DNA of 64,000 bases from Paraburkholderia piptadeniae (GTDB lineage: Bacteria > Pseudomonadota > Gammaproteobacteria > Burkholderiales > Burkholderiaceae): contig NZ_CYGY02000026.1 in NCBI RefSeq assembly GCF_900007165.1, positions 1-64,000 of the forward strand, in the 5' to 3' direction. The notes under the pieces are model-generated. The model searched no databases and was not told the DNA's origin. It saw only the letters and a program-made list of their open reading frames with translations. Shown here in pieces: positions 52,031 to 61,177 of the stretch. Each line of letters begins with the position of its first letter. The first letter of the stretch is position 1. The translations under genes and the position numbers were made by a program.

Positions 52031-53260
52031 ATGAAGCATCCGACGACGCCGCGCACGATCGCGGCGGCGGTGGCGGCGCTCGTCGCGTCGATGGCCGCAC
52101 ACGGCATCGCGCACGCCGAAAGCAGCATCACGTTATACGGCGACGTCGACGCCGGCATCACGTACACGAACAACCAGCAGGTCACGCATGCGGACGGCAG
52201 TATCGGCGGCGGCCACAACTTTCAGTTCACGGGCGGCAATCTCGCGCCGTCGCGTTTCGGCCTGACGGGCAGCGAGGACATCGGCGGCGGCACGGCCGTG
52301 ACGTTCAAGCTCGAAAACAGCTTCTTCACGGGCAGCGGCAACTTCGTGCAAGCGGGCGCGCTCTTCAATCAGAACGCGTGGGTCGGTCTGACCAACGAGC
52401 GTTACGGCACGCTGACCTTCGGCCGACAGTTCGACTCGTACACGAACGCGCTCGCGCCGTACGCGTCGAGCATCACGTGGGCGACCTTGTATGGCTCGCA
52501 CATCGGCGACGTCGACAACCTGAACGCCGCGCTCAATCTGAACAACGCGGTGCAGTACGTGAGCCCGACCTTCGCGGGCTTCTCCGTGAGCGGCACGTAC
52601 TCGCTGGGCGGCGTCGCGGACGACTTCTCGCAGAAGCGCGGCTGGGCCGTTTCCGCGAGCTACAACAACGCGCCCTTCTCGTTCGGCATCGGCTATCTCG
52701 ACCTGAACAATCCGCTCGATGCGGCGCTCGGCGGCGAGCAGGGTTATATCGGCGACTTCGCGTGTTCAAATCCGACGGCGATGTACTGCGAGTTGCAGAA
52801 CGCGCATGCGTTGAAGGCGTTTGGCGCGGGCGGCTCGTACACGATCGGGCCGGCGACGATCGGCCTCGTCTATACGCATACGACGCTCGACGACAGTCTG
52901 TATTTCGCGAGCGCCACGCGTCCGCAGGGCGCGGATGCACGATTCGATATCGTCGAGGTGAACGGGACTTATGCGCTGTCACCGGCACTGACGCTCGGCG
53001 CGGCGTATATCTACAACTCGATGAAAACCGATGTAAGCGGCTCGCCGAAATTCCATCAGGTGAATCTGGGCGCAACGTACAGCTTGTCGAAGCGCACGAC
53101 GCTTTACGCGGTTGGGATTTTCCAGAAGGCGGCGGGAAGCGGAATCGGCACGAACCCTGTGACGGGGCAGGCCGCGAACTACGCGCAGATTCCCAATCTG
53201 CCGAATTCTTCGACCGACAAGCAGGTGTCGGTCACGGTGGGCTTAAAGCATAGCTTCTGA
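52031..53260 (+). CDS. Gram-negative porin linked to the aau operon
   Basis: A 409-residue outer-membrane porin. It has a signal peptide (RTIAAAVAALVASMAAHGIAHA), first strand SSITLYGDVDAGITY, the constriction block RFGLTGSEDIGGGTAVTFKLENSFF, and a terminal Phe in VGLKHSF. A cysteine pair (FACSNPTAMYCELQ) in an outer loop is unusual for general porins. ATG 52031 has GGGGAAGAG upstream. It follows the aldehyde dehydrogenase by 53 bases and probably admits the amine substrates of the pathway. Confidence 0.9.
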   Translation: MKHPTTPRTIAAAVAALVASMAAHGIAHAESSITLYGDVDAGITYTNNQQVTHADGSIGGGHNFQFTGGNLAPSRFGLTGSEDIGGGTAVTFKLENSFFTGSGNFVQAGALFNQNAWVGLTNERYGTLTFGRQFDSYTNALAPYASSITWATLYGSHIGDVDNLNAALNLNNAVQYVSPTFAGFSVSGTYSLGGVADDFSQKRGWAVSASYNNAPFSFGIGYLDLNNPLDAALGGEQGYIGDFACSNPTAMYCELQNAHALKAFGAGGSYTIGPATIGLVYTHTTLDDSLYFASATRPQGADARFDIVEVNGTYALSPALTLGAAYIYNSMKTDVSGSPKFHQVNLGATYSLSKRTTLYAVGIFQKAAGSGIGTNPVTGQAANYAQIPNLPNSSTDKQVSVTVGLKHSF

Positions 53261-53428
53261 GTTTCTCCGCCTGCGACGGCATTTTGCATGTGTAGGCCAA
53301 GCGTGCCGATTGCATTCGCGCCTGCGCCTCGTTGCTGCGCGAGCGTTGCATCCGCGTTTGCACACCGGGTTCCAACGTGGTCTGCCGTCGCCTCGTCGAT
53401 GAGAAGCATCGACGCCAATCCATTCGAT

Positions 53429-53929
53429 TCAGTTGTACTGGCTCACTACCGTGACACGCGGAGCGACGGTGGATTTCACGCCCGCCGCGGATGTCAGCAA
53501 CAGCGCGCCGCCCGCACGTCCAACGTGATATTCACCGTTCCGGTCGGGCGCCGTCTTCTGGCCTGAGCCGTCGGCAAAGACGGACGTCACGGAACCAGAA
53601 GCGGCGGACCCTGTACGCGCCGCTGCATTCTGGACTGGCTCGATCGACACCTTGGCGCTCGGCCTGCTGTCGGCGAGAACGGCGAACGTCACGGTCGTCG
53701 CCGATGCGTCGGCGCCGAATCGGGATACGGTTGCCGCGACTCGCGTCACCGACGCATCAGCACTCGCGGCCATTACTTCGAAAGGCGGCTCGACCACCGA
53801 GCCGATAAACGAAATCACGCCGCCCTCTGCCGCCGAGACCATCGCAGATGCGCAGAGCGCTGTGGCTGCGACCGTCGCTCTGACAATCGTCCCCCAGTTC
53901 AGTCGATCACTCTTCCCTCTCGCCACCAT
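53429..53929 (-). CDS. Secreted pilin-like protein lacking the pilin cysteines
   Basis: A 166-residue protein with a signal peptide (VRATVAATALCASAMVSAA) and a mature start GGVISFIGSVVEPPFEVMAAS, close to the N-terminal donor strand and first strand of type-1 pilins. Where pilins normally carry a disulfide cysteine after VVEP, this protein has proline and phenylalanine, and the mature part has no cysteine. The end (YHVGRAGGALLLTSAAGVKSTVAPRVTVVSQYN) fits the last pilin strand. ATG 53929 is set by GAGGAGG upstream. It diverges from the fimbrial operon and may be a minor subunit or anchor. Confidence 0.72.
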   Translation of the reverse strand: MVARGKSDRLNWGTIVRATVAATALCASAMVSAAEGGVISFIGSVVEPPFEVMAASADASVTRVAATVSRFGADASATTVTFAVLADSRPSAKVSIEPVQNAAARTGSAASGSVTSVFADGSGQKTAPDRNGEYHVGRAGGALLLTSAAGVKSTVAPRVTVVSQYN

Positions 53930-54280
53930 CACGGCCTCCTCTCGAATAAGCCCTACGAAACAGTAGGGGTCATCGTATGCCTTACGGCATCTTTCGAGAG
54001 TCGACAACGATCAAATGATTGGCCACCGAACGGTGGCGAACGGCCGCACCCGTCGACAAGCATCATCGCCCGGAAACTTAGGAATTTTTCTATTGGGCTC
54101 GCCAATTTTAATAATTGTTCTATAGAGCCTGAGTCTGCGCGCCGATACGATGCGTCAACTCTTGGGCAATGCATGGCAATTCCGCTGGCAGGCGCCGAGG
54201 AGTGTGGGATCCGGGCGGCGTTCTAACATCGAGGTCCGCCTTGGCTCATCAATATTCTTCGACTCACAAGACAACTAACT
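53930..54280. other. AT-rich divergent promoter region of the fimbrial locus
   Basis: These 351 bases lie between the divergent pilin-like gene and the fimbrial operon. The centre (about 54070-54125) is clearly AT-rich, with GGCTC/GAGCC arms spanning 54095-54129, and is the likely promoter or regulator-binding area. No coding frame is supported. Confidence 0.55.
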
Positions 54281-54829
54281 ATGAAAGTTAAGCTCTTCAC
54301 AGCTCTGATCATTGCCGCTGGCACCATGGGTTCGCAATTCGCGCACGCTGCTCCCGACGGCACGATCACGTTCACCGGTGCAATCACGTCCAACACCTGC
54401 AAGATCAACGGTGGCACGGCGCCCCAGAACTTCACCGTGACGATGCCGACGGTGTCGACGACCACCCTGGCGGCCGTCGACCAGACCTCGGGCCGCACCG
54501 GCTTTCGCATTGCACTGAGCAACTGCACGGGCACGGGTAACGTGCACACCTTTTTTGAAGCCGGCCCCACCGTCGACCTCGGCACGGGCCGCCTGATCAA
54601 TGCAGGCACTGCCGGCAACGTGCAGGTCGAACTGCTGAACAAGGACGCGAGCGTCATCACGGTCGGTGCATCGGACGGTATCGGCGCGGGCCTGCAGAAC
54701 TCCAAGTCGGTCCCCATCGTGAGCGGTGCGGCCAACCTGGACTACTACTCGCAGTACCACGCCACGGTGGGGGCCGCCGGCGCTGGCTCCGTGTCCGCGA
54801 CCGTCACTTACGACATCTCGTATAACTAA
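54281..54829 (+). CDS. Major fimbrial subunit (type-1 pilin family)
   Basis: A 182-residue pilin. The signal peptide is KVKLFTALIIAAGTMGSQFAHA, and the mature N-terminus DGTITFTGAITSNTCKING holds the donor strand and first disulfide cysteine. The partner cysteine lies in ALSNCTGTGN, and the C-terminal strand is ATVGAAGAGSVSATVTYDISYN with the penultimate tyrosine read by the chaperone. It is the first gene of the chaperone-usher operon; a hairpin after its stop may keep its mRNA more abundant than the rest. Confidence 0.93.
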   Translation: MKVKLFTALIIAAGTMGSQFAHAAPDGTITFTGAITSNTCKINGGTAPQNFTVTMPTVSTTTLAAVDQTSGRTGFRIALSNCTGTGNVHTFFEAGPTVDLGTGRLINAGTAGNVQVELLNKDASVITVGASDGIGAGLQNSKSVPIVSGAANLDYYSQYHATVGAAGAGSVSATVTYDISYN

Positions 54830-54839
54830 TCGACTCTGC

Positions 54840-54869
54840 GGGGCGACGCCTGATCGAAGGGCGTCCCCC
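54840..54869 (+). promoter_or_regulatory. Intercistronic stem-loop between pilin and chaperone
   Basis: GGGG plus GACGCC (54840-54850, one bulged C) pairs with GGCGTC plus CCCC (54860-54869). Hairpins at this place in fimbrial operons often stop or protect transcripts so that pilin exceeds chaperone and usher. Confidence 0.6.
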
Positions 54870-54893
54870 TGCTCTTCAAAGCTGGATGCTGCA

Positions 54894-55652
54894 ATGAAAG
54901 CCAAGGGAACGATCCAATCCGTGCTGGCTGCCGGGATGCTCGCACTGGGCCTCATCGGGTCGCTGGGCGCGCATGCGTCGGTGGTAGTCGGTGCTACACG
55001 CGTCATCTTCAACTCGCAGGACAGCGAAGCCACGGTCAAGATGAGCAATGAGGGCAAGCTGCCCGCACTGGTCCAGTCGTGGGTGGACACGGGCAACGCG
55101 AAGGAAACTCCGTCCTCCATCGAAGTGCCTTTCACGATCATGCCGCCCGCCGCGCGCATCGATCCCGCCAAAGCGCAGACCCTGCGAATTCTCTATACGG
55201 GTGAGCCATTGCCGCAGGACAAGGAATCGGTCTTCTGGCTCAACGTACTGGAAGTGCCGCCCAAGCCGACGGGCGAACTGGCCGACGTCAACAAGCTGCA
55301 ACTGGCTTTCCGTACGCGCATCAAGCTTTTCTACCGTCCGGCCGGCCTCAAAGGCGCAGCCGCCGATGCACCGGCACAGCTTTCGTGGCGCATCACGCAA
55401 TCGGCGAAGACGCCGGCGATCGAGGCACGCAACCCGACGCCTTACTACGTTTCGTTTGCCAGCCTTGAAGTCAGCGCGGGTGGCAAGACCCTGAAAAACG
55501 ACGACGGCGGCATGGTCCCTCCCGGCGCAAGCGCGGTGTTTCCTCTGGTGGGCGAAGGCATTCCTGCGGGGGGCGCGAAAGTTCACTACCGCGCGATCAG
55601 CGATTGGGGTGGCCCCATCGACGGCGAGGCTCCGTTATCCGCTGCCAACTAG
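54894..55652 (+). CDS. Periplasmic fimbrial chaperone (PapD-like)
   Basis: A 252-residue two-domain Ig-like chaperone. A signal peptide (TIQSVLAAGMLALGLIGSLGAHA) is followed by SVVVGATRVIFNSQDSEATVKMSNEG with the anchoring Arg, the F1-G1 region LQLAFRTRIKLFYRPAGL (the standard chaperone signature), and a second domain ending FPLVGEGIPAGGAKVHYRAISDWGGP. It folds pilin subunits and carries them to the usher encoded next. ATG 54894 lacks a strong ribosome site, which suits lower expression than the pilin. Confidence 0.94.
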   Translation: MKAKGTIQSVLAAGMLALGLIGSLGAHASVVVGATRVIFNSQDSEATVKMSNEGKLPALVQSWVDTGNAKETPSSIEVPFTIMPPAARIDPAKAQTLRILYTGEPLPQDKESVFWLNVLEVPPKPTGELADVNKLQLAFRTRIKLFYRPAGLKGAAADAPAQLSWRITQSAKTPAIEARNPTPYYVSFASLEVSAGGKTLKNDDGGMVPPGASAVFPLVGEGIPAGGAKVHYRAISDWGGPIDGEAPLSAAN

Positions 55653-55772
55653 GAACAGCCGGGAAGGACACGTCGTAACCGGCTGCTGACCTTCACCTCA
55701 CTCCGAACAGCCTTTTTATGCAGCTGCCACAGCTGCAGGGCGGGCTGTTGCCCAGAATTCTGAGTCGACTGT

Positions 55773-58370
55773 ATGCATTCGTATCGAAGTACTTGCCCGA
55801 TCCCGTCGCGCCTCAGTCCGGTGAGTGCGGTGGCGCTTTCCTTGTTCTCCAGCGTCGGTGCATGGGCGGCCCAGCCTGCGCCGGCCGATACGACGGTCGC
55901 CTCGGTCGAGTTCAACGATGCGTTCCTGCATGAGCAGGGCGGAACGCGGCTGGACGTCTCGCGCTTCAATCAGGGCAATGCTGCGGCACCTGGCATCTAC
56001 CGCGTGGACCTGTACGTCAACGAGGTCTGGACGGGGCGCTCGCAGGCCGTGCTGCGCAAGATCGGACGCGGCGACGTACAGCCTTGCTTTGACCGCGCGA
56101 TGCTGGAGCACATCGGCGTGGACGTGGGCAAGCTCTCGCCGGAGGCCACCGCACTTCTCGCGGACAACGCGGGCAGCGCATGCGCGCCGCTATCGACGCT
56201 GATTCCGGGCGCCACCGCCGCGTTCGACAACGGCGAGCAGCGCCTCGACATCAGCGTGCCGCAGATTGCGATGAGCCGTGCGGCTCGCGGCTATGTCGAT
56301 CCGCGCTATTGGGACGACGGGGTGCCTGCCGCGCGTGTGCAGTACAACGCCAACGCGTATCGCTCGGACGGCGCGGGCGTTTCGTACACCCAGGCCTACG
56401 TGGGCCTGAATGCCGGCGTGAACATCGGCCCGTGGCGCTTTCACCATGACGGCAGCCTCGTCTACAGCGACCATACAGGCACGCAGTACCAGGCCTTGCA
56501 GACGAACATGCAGCGCTCGATTGCGCCGCTCAAGAGCCAGCTCGTCATCGGCGATGCGTTTACCGACGGCTCGATGTTCGACAGCTTCGGCTTTCGCGGC
56601 GTGCAACTGGCCAGCGACGACCGGATGTACCCGGAGTCGCAGCGCGGCTATGCACCGACCATTCACGGCATTGCCAACAGCAATGCGCGCGTGCAGATCC
56701 GCCAGAACGGCAACATCATCTACGAAACGACGGTGTCGCCGGGCGCGTTCGAGATCAACGATCTCTATCCGACTGGCTATGGCGGCGACCTTGAAGTGAT
56801 CGTGACGGAAGCCGACGGCAGCCAGCGGATCTCGCGCGTTCCGTATGCGCCGATGGTCAATGCGCTGCGCCCGGGAACGACGCGCTTCAACGTGACCGTT
56901 GGCCAGTATCGCAGTCCTTCAGTGCATATCGCACCGGGCGTTTTTCAGGCGACGGTCCAGCACGGTTTCAACAATCTGCTCACTGGCTATGGCGGCGTGT
57001 TGCTGGCGCAGAACTATGCTTCTGCGCTCGTGGGCGTCGCATTGAATACCGGGTACGGTGCGTTCGGGCTCGACATCACGCATGCCACGACGGGTCTCAC
57101 CAACGAACCCGGCCGCAACGGGCAGAGCATACGGATCTCATACAGCAAGCTGGTCGCGCCCACCCATACCAACCTGACGCTCGCCGCCTACCGCTATTCG
57201 ACGCGCGGCTTCCTTGGCCTGTCCGACGCGATCGCGCTGAAGGATCTTGATCGGCAAGGCCTGGGCTTCGCGATGGGCGGGACCGTGCGCGGACGTCTGC
57301 AACTGATGGTCAATCAGGCTCTGCCTACGGGCTATGGCAGCTTCTATCTGTCCGGGTCCACGCAGGACTACTGGAACCGTAGTGGCCGCGATACCCAATT
57401 CCAGGCCGGCTACAGCAACAGCTACAGGAACATCAACTTTGGTGTTTCGGCGTCCCGTCAGCTCAACATCAACAGCGCGAAGTGGGACAACCGCGTGATG
57501 CTCACGCTCGGCATCCCGCTGGGCAAATCGCCGTATGCGCCTTACGCCAGTACCAGCCTGACGAAGGATTCGTCGGGCGTCGTGAGCATGCAGGAATCCG
57601 TATCCGGTTCGCTCGGCACGGACAACGCGTTGTCGTATTCCGCGAGCGCAGGCTACAGCGGCGGCGGCGGGATGGGCAGCAATACCAGCGCGGGCCTGGG
57701 CGCCAGCTACATTTCGTCGGCAGCGACGTTGACCGGCAACGTCAGCAAGGGCAGCAACTACAGCCAGGTGGGCGCGGGCATGTCCGGAGGCATCGTCGCG
57801 TACCCGGGCGGCGTCGCGTTCATGGCGAGCATGGGCGACACGCTGGCCGTCGTGGAAGCAAAGGACGCGGCGGGCGCGCGCGTGCTCAACGGCAACGGCC
57901 TGCGCGTCGACCGCTGGGGCCATGCCGTCGTGTCCAATCTGACGCCGTTCTCGCGCAACGAGATCGAAATCGATCCGAAAGGGCTGCCGCTCGACGTCGA
58001 ATTCAAGTCGACGATACAGAACGTCGCGCCAACGGCGGGCGCCGTGGTCAAGGTGAAGTTCGAGACCGACAATCCGGGCCGCGCCGCGTTGCTGCAAATC
58101 AAGATGCCTGACGGCAAGCCGCTGCCGTTCGGCGCGGAAGTGACGGAACCGGCGGGACAGATTGTCGGGACGGTGGCTCAGGCCGGTCGCATTGTGGTGC
58201 GCGGCCTGAAGAGCGACAGCGGAACGCTGACGGCGAAGTGGGGACCGGGTGCGAACGAGACCTGCACGCTGGGTTATGCGCTGCCGAAACTGGTCGACGC
58301 GAAGAGCCGGCTTATCGTGCGCGTGCCTGCCGAGTGCAGGTTCGAGCAGATGGCGAAGGCCGCGTTTTGA
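55773..58370 (+). CDS. Outer-membrane fimbrial usher (FimD/PapC family)
   Basis: An 865-residue usher of full length. After a signal-like start (SPVSAVALSLFSSVGAWA) come the N-terminal chaperone-binding domain (VEFNDAFLHEQGGTRLDVSRF, VDLYVNEVWTG) and the 24-strand barrel with the plug (GYAPTIHGIANSNARVQIRQNGNIIYETTVSPGAFEINDLYPTGYGGDLEVIVTEADGS). The C-terminal domains follow (GLRVDRWGHAVVSNLTPFSRNEIEIDPKGLP). The C-terminal cysteine pair (NETCTLGY and AECRFEQM) is present. It secretes and assembles the fimbria. ATG 55773 is the first that keeps the signal peptide. Confidence 0.95.
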   Translation: MHSYRSTCPIPSRLSPVSAVALSLFSSVGAWAAQPAPADTTVASVEFNDAFLHEQGGTRLDVSRFNQGNAAAPGIYRVDLYVNEVWTGRSQAVLRKIGRGDVQPCFDRAMLEHIGVDVGKLSPEATALLADNAGSACAPLSTLIPGATAAFDNGEQRLDISVPQIAMSRAARGYVDPRYWDDGVPAARVQYNANAYRSDGAGVSYTQAYVGLNAGVNIGPWRFHHDGSLVYSDHTGTQYQALQTNMQRSIAPLKSQLVIGDAFTDGSMFDSFGFRGVQLASDDRMYPESQRGYAPTIHGIANSNARVQIRQNGNIIYETTVSPGAFEINDLYPTGYGGDLEVIVTEADGSQRISRVPYAPMVNALRPGTTRFNVTVGQYRSPSVHIAPGVFQATVQHGFNNLLTGYGGVLLAQNYASALVGVALNTGYGAFGLDITHATTGLTNEPGRNGQSIRISYSKLVAPTHTNLTLAAYRYSTRGFLGLSDAIALKDLDRQGLGFAMGGTVRGRLQLMVNQALPTGYGSFYLSGSTQDYWNRSGRDTQFQAGYSNSYRNINFGVSASRQLNINSAKWDNRVMLTLGIPLGKSPYAPYASTSLTKDSSGVVSMQESVSGSLGTDNALSYSASAGYSGGGGMGSNTSAGLGASYISSAATLTGNVSKGSNYSQVGAGMSGGIVAYPGGVAFMASMGDTLAVVEAKDAAGARVLNGNGLRVDRWGHAVVSNLTPFSRNEIEIDPKGLPLDVEFKSTIQNVAPTAGAVVKVKFETDNPGRAALLQIKMPDGKPLPFGAEVTEPAGQIVGTVAQAGRIVVRGLKSDSGTLTAKWGPGANETCTLGYALPKLVDAKSRLIVRVPAECRFEQMAKAAF

Positions 58371-58391
58371 CGCCGCCTCTTATATGACACC

Positions 58392-59621
58392 ATGGATGCA
58401 AAGGTCATGAGATTCAACGTATCGATCGACACTCAACGCTCACGTGAACGCCTGCACTGGTTGAGGTGGCTGCGGATAGCCGCGTTCGTCTGGCTGGGCG
58501 TGCTGGCTCACGGCGAAGCGTCGGCACAGGCGCTGATGACTTGCACAGGGCCTAGTCCGGGCTCATTTGCCATCACGCTGCCTAACGATACGTACGCCGT
58601 ACCCCGAGATGACGCCAGTACCGGGCGCCGCATTGGCCCCTGGACGCCGTTCTATGTTGCCGGCACCAATGTCTGGTCCTGCGACGTCCCCTCCGGCCTC
58701 GTGGCGCCGCCCACTTACTACTGGAGCGCCTCATTTCTTTCGCTGCTGACCCCGATTGGCAGCTATACGGAGAATGGGATCACGTTTCCGTTGTTCAAGA
58801 CAAACGTCGACGGCATTGGCATCGTCATCGGCAGCTCGGTTTACGAGACGATAACGAGTAATCCAGGCGTTATCTACCTTACAGGCTGGACCAATGACTT
58901 CAGCGGGAGAATCAATGGCTACCCGGTTGATATTAGCTGGAGTATGGGTGGCGGGCTCGGGTCCCTAGACTATTCTTCCGGAGGCCCCTCTTACCACTAC
59001 CCGCAGACGGGCATGCCGATCGGCTTCAAGCTGAATTTCGCCTTCGTCAAGTATGGACCTGTCACCGGGGGTACGATCAACCTGCCAGGTACGATCGTGC
59101 AGGCAGGCGTGTCGGTGACTACAACTCCAAATCCGCTTACCAACTACGTGATGGCGCCGCAGCAGATCGCCAACGTCACACTGGTCGGCGGCCCAACCTT
59201 CGCCCCCGTGGCTTGCGCGACGCCCAACGTCACGGTGCCGATGGGCACGCACTCCAACACCGAGTTCTCCGGCGTCGGTCCGATCTCGACCGCTCCGGCG
59301 TCGTTCAACATCAGCCTGAACAACTGCCCGGCTGGCATCAACAGCATCAAATACGAAATCGATGCCGTGACCACGATCGTCGATGCCAGTCAGTCAGTGG
59401 TGGCGCTTGATAGCGCCTCCACCGCGCGTGGTGTCGGTGTTCAGCTGCTCGACGCCAATGGCAATGCGTTACCGCTCGCCACGCAACAGACGCTGCCCGG
59501 ATACAACACGTCCGGCGGCAGCTACACGATTCCGCTGAAGGCGCGGTACTACCAGACTACGGCGCCCGTACTCGCGGGCACGGCGAATACGGTGATGACT
59601 TTCACGATGAACTATCAGTAG
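58392..59621 (+). CDS. Fimbrial tip adhesin
   Basis: A 409-residue two-domain protein. A signal peptide (LRIAAFVWLGVLAHGEASA) is followed by a lectin-like N-terminal half of about 220 residues that I cannot assign, with cysteines in LMTCTGPSP and VWSCDVPSG. The C-terminal pilin domain (FAPVACATPNVTVPMGTHSNTEFSGVGPI, ISLNNCPAGINSIKYEID, and the last strand TANTVMTFTMNYQ) joins it to the fimbria. Length and order (after the usher) are those of tip adhesins. A second ATG at 58407 is an alternative start. The receptor is unknown; base composition of the N-terminal half is lower in GC than its neighbours. Confidence 0.88.
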   Translation: MDAKVMRFNVSIDTQRSRERLHWLRWLRIAAFVWLGVLAHGEASAQALMTCTGPSPGSFAITLPNDTYAVPRDDASTGRRIGPWTPFYVAGTNVWSCDVPSGLVAPPTYYWSASFLSLLTPIGSYTENGITFPLFKTNVDGIGIVIGSSVYETITSNPGVIYLTGWTNDFSGRINGYPVDISWSMGGGLGSLDYSSGGPSYHYPQTGMPIGFKLNFAFVKYGPVTGGTINLPGTIVQAGVSVTTTPNPLTNYVMAPQQIANVTLVGGPTFAPVACATPNVTVPMGTHSNTEFSGVGPISTAPASFNISLNNCPAGINSIKYEIDAVTTIVDASQSVVALDSASTARGVGVQLLDANGNALPLATQQTLPGYNTSGGSYTIPLKARYYQTTAPVLAGTANTVMTFTMNYQ

Positions 59622-59710
59622 AGGTGTGGTCGCACGCAACCATCGTCCGAACGCGGGCGGTTGCGCGCACATGCCCGCATCTTGAATTGCAAACTTGAAG
59701 AGGATTAGCG

Positions 59711-59983
59711 ATGAAAACCCAAATCAGTGTTCTGATGCTTGCCGCCGTCGCGGCGCTGGCTACCGCCCCGGTGTTCGCCGGCGGCGCGATTATGACTGCG
59801 CCAGCAGCGAACACCAGGCCCGTCTTTCCGCCGGTGCCCGTTGGCCCAAGCGTATCCGGCGCTAGCGCTGGCGCATTCAGCGGAGGCACGACGGGACCCG
59901 CTGGAGCACCTGCCGCTGCATCTGCGGCAGCCGTCCGTCCGACGCCGCGTGGCACGCCCTTGTCGAATAGTCCTTCAATCTAG
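59711..59983 (+). CDS. Small secreted Ala/Pro/Gly-rich peptide at the end of the fimbrial operon
   Basis: A 90-residue product with a clear signal peptide (MKTQISVLMLAAVAALATAPVFA) and a low-complexity mature part of about 67 residues rich in alanine, proline, glycine and serine (VFPPVPVGPSVSGASAGAFSG). GAGG lies upstream of the ATG. I recognise no family. Being 90 bases behind the adhesin on the same strand, it may be co-transcribed and act at the cell surface. Confidence 0.7.
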   Translation: MKTQISVLMLAAVAALATAPVFAGGAIMTAPAANTRPVFPPVPVGPSVSGASAGAFSGGTTGPAGAPAAASAAAVRPTPRGTPLSNSPSI

Positions 59984-60109
59984 CGGGCTGCCCTCGTCGC
60001 GTGCAACCAATGTGACGGTCGCGAGACGGGAGCGCGACGCTACATCTGGCCGAGACCGTAGCGAACTGATCTCGCGCTTCGGAGCGGCCGGCAACGTAAG
60101 CAACGCTGC

Positions 60110-61177
60110 CTACCGCATCAACTCATCAAAACTCGCCAGCAACCGCTCGATATCCGGCGCATGAATCGCCCCCATCGTCGAGATGCGGAACAGCTCCTTC
60201 GACAAGCCGCCCTGCCCCGCATAGATCACGAAGCCACGCGCCTTCAACGCATCGTGCAGCTGCTCATACGCGATGCCCTTCGGCAGTCGATACGCACGCA
60301 ACACCACGGAACACTCCCGCGGCGGCAACACGCTTTCCATCCCACGCGCAGCAAGCCCCGCGCGCGCCTGCTCGGCGAGCGCCGCATAACGCGCATGACG
60401 CGCCTTCCAGCCGCCTTCGTCGTCGAGTTCGCGCAGCGCTTCGACGAGCGCGTAGTACGCATGCACGGAGGGCGTGAACGGCGTATTGCGCCGATCCTGC
60501 AAGCTCGCGAGACGCGCAAGCCCAAGGTAATACGTGCGGCTCGCGGCACTCGCCAACGCATCGCGCCGCACGATCACGAATGCCGCGCCCGGCACGCCGT
60601 GCAGGCACTTGTTCGCCGTCGCCGCGACGGCTGCAATCGTGCCTTCCGCAAAATCGATCTCTTCCGCGCCGAAGCTGCTCACGCCATCGACGAGCATCTT
60701 CACGTTGCGCGCACGGCAAACCTCGGCGAGCGCCTTCAGGTCGTTCAAACGGCCCGTCGTCGTCTCGTGATGAATCACGGCGACATGCGTGATCGACGTA
60801 TCAGCGTCGAGCGCGGCCGCGATGCGTGCGAGGTCCGGCGCCTGCATCCATTCGTGCTTCACGATGCTGTGCGCGATGCGGTACTGCGTCGCGATCTGCG
60901 TGATGCGCTCGCCGTACACGCCGTTCTCGACGATCAGCAGCTTGCCGTTTTCCGGCACCAGCGCCGCGATCATGCTCTCGACGGCCGCCGTGCCCGAGCC
61001 CGTCATCAGCACCGCGCTCCATTGCGCGGGGTCGAGATCGTACAGCTGCACGAGACGCGCGCGCGCTTCGTCCTGCAGATCGAAGAACTCGCTCTCGCGA
61101 TGGCACAGGTCCGTTTGCAGCAGGCTGTTGCGCACGCGCTCGGTCAGCGTGACGGGGCCTGGGTTCATCAGCAGCAT
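60110..61177 (-). CDS. phnW: 2-aminoethylphosphonate--pyruvate transaminase
   Basis: A 355-residue class-V PLP aminotransferase that interconverts phosphonoacetaldehyde plus alanine and 2-aminoethylphosphonate plus pyruvate. It starts [28 protein letters not shown], the PhnW signature. SAVLMTGSGTAAVESMIAAL, VDGVSSFGAEEID and the PLP lysine in AATANKCLHGVPGAAFV are present. ATG 61177 shares one base with the stop of the decarboxylase gene (TGATG). Linked to PEP mutase and phosphonopyruvate decarboxylase, it should run in the biosynthetic direction here. Confidence 0.95.
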   Translation of the reverse strand: MLLMNPGPVTLTERVRNSLLQTDLCHRESEFFDLQDEARARLVQLYDLDPAQWSAVLMTGSGTAAVESMIAALVPENGKLLIVENGVYGERITQIATQYRIAHSIVKHEWMQAPDLARIAAALDADTSITHVAVIHHETTTGRLNDLKALAEVCRARNVKMLVDGVSSFGAEEIDFAEGTIAAVAATANKCLHGVPGAAFVIVRRDALASAASRTYYLGLARLASLQDRRNTPFTPSVHAYYALVEALRELDDEGGWKARHARYAALAEQARAGLAARGMESVLPPRECSVVLRAYRLPKGIAYEQLHDALKARGFVIYAGQGGLSKELFRISTMGAIHAPDIERLLASFDELMR

